Source of the DNA: an uncultured Clostridia bacterium
GTDB lineage: Bacteria > Bacillota > Clostridia > Christensenellales > Borkfalkiaceae
Direction of reading: 5' to 3'
Length of the DNA: 6,287 nt
Assembly (NCBI GenBank): GCA_944338265.1
Contig: CALVLO010000085.1
Span: 1-6,287 of the forward strand
Shown here in pieces: positions 6,156 to 6,287 of this stretch (position 1 is the first letter of the stretch; every line of letters starts with the position of its first letter). Position numbers and translations under genes: made by a program. A model generated the notes under the pieces. The model saw only the letters and a program-made list of their open reading frames with translations, did no database searches and had not been told where the DNA came from.

Positions 6156-6188
6156 AAAGAGACGAGCCGAAAAGCCCGTCTCTTTTTT
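6156..6188 (+). terminator. Intrinsic terminator after ftsZ
   Basis: AAAGAGACG (6156-6164) pairs perfectly with CGTCTCTTT (6177-6185). Above one A/C mismatch, two more pairs (GC with GC) close a CGAAAA loop. Six T (6183-6188) complete the signal, partly within the stem. It begins 8 bp after the ftsZ stop and should end the ftsA-ftsZ transcript. Confidence 0.9.
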
Positions 6189-6210
6189 GCGGCAAAAAAA
6201 ACGCCTGCCC

Positions 6211-6265
6211 GAAAGCGCAGTTCCCATAGGGAATATAATCAAATACAAACAGGAATTGCACTTTC
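6211..6265. repeat. Imperfect 14-bp inverted repeat enclosing a small palindrome and TATAAT
   Basis: GAAAGCGCAGTTCC (6211-6224) and GGAATTGCACTTTC (6252-6265) pair at 12 of 14 positions, plus one G-U and one C-A. The intervening 27 nt include TATAAT (6234-6239). A nested perfect palindrome, TTCCC-ATA-GGGAA (6221-6233), overlaps the left arm, so the two hairpins exclude each other. A run of eight A (6194-6201) lies on the left side and would be a U-tract on the - strand. No gene is visible in the non-coding tail from 6189 to the window end. The element could be a leader or operator of the next gene, a minus-strand terminator, or part of a dispersed repeat. Confidence 0.45.
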
Positions 6266-6287
6266 AAGCGATGAGAAAAGAGCTCCG

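Noticed and set aside
6234..6239. TATAAT as a sigma-A promoter after ftsZ
   Set aside because: The hexamer is perfect, but the bases 17 nt upstream (GAAAGC) do not resemble TTGACA and there is no TGn extension. It is reported only as part of the inverted-repeat region.
6271..6287. Possible start of a new gene (ATG AGA AAA GAG CTC) at the window end
   Set aside because: Only five codons are visible, and the nearest purine-rich site (AGGA at 6251-6254) is 16 nt away, too far for a ribosome site. It cannot be supported from this window.

Overview
This window is the second half of a division and cell-wall (dcw) cluster, with every gene on the + strand: the 3' end of murD, then ftsW, murA, ftsQ (divIB), a divergent ftsA, and ftsZ. 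The MurA resembles the Clostridia form (PGGCDIGLRP around the catalytic Cys). The gene order murD-ftsW-(mur gene)-ftsQ-ftsA-ftsZ, the strong AGGAGG-like ribosome sites and the consensus sigma-A promoter also fit a Gram-positive (Bacillota) genome. Coding sequence is GC-rich and the intergenic DNA is clearly richer in A+T. My best guess is an uncultivated gut-type clostridial lineage, perhaps near Christensenellales. That placement is inference and was not tested.

Layout: positions 1-2606 hold lipid II precursor and polymerisation genes. These are the MurD tail, the SEDS glycosyltransferase FtsW (GTG start inside murD), and MurA, which sits where murG (and elsewhere murC/murB) would usually be. 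ftsQ follows 16 bp after murA, and a strong intrinsic terminator closes this unit at about 3428-3465. A near-perfect extended sigma-A promoter (TTGACA-17-TATAAT with a TGn element) at 3509-3537 then starts a separate ftsA-ftsZ unit, which ends at a second intrinsic terminator (6156-6188). The last 100 bases hold no supportable gene but contain a 14-bp imperfect inverted repeat with a smaller palindrome and a TATAAT hexamer nested inside it.

How the genes work together: MurA and MurD make the cytoplasmic UDP-MurNAc-peptide precursor. FtsW polymerises lipid II at the septum, FtsQ/DivIB scaffolds the divisome outside the membrane, FtsZ forms the ring, and FtsA tethers FtsZ to the membrane. The most unusual gene is ftsA. 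It keeps the 1C-domain pattern and an amphipathic C-terminal helix, but its nucleotide-binding motifs have drifted far from the actin-fold consensus. I saw no defence system, mobile element, CRISPR array or structural RNA gene. The window is a conserved housekeeping locus with some lineage-specific oddities.
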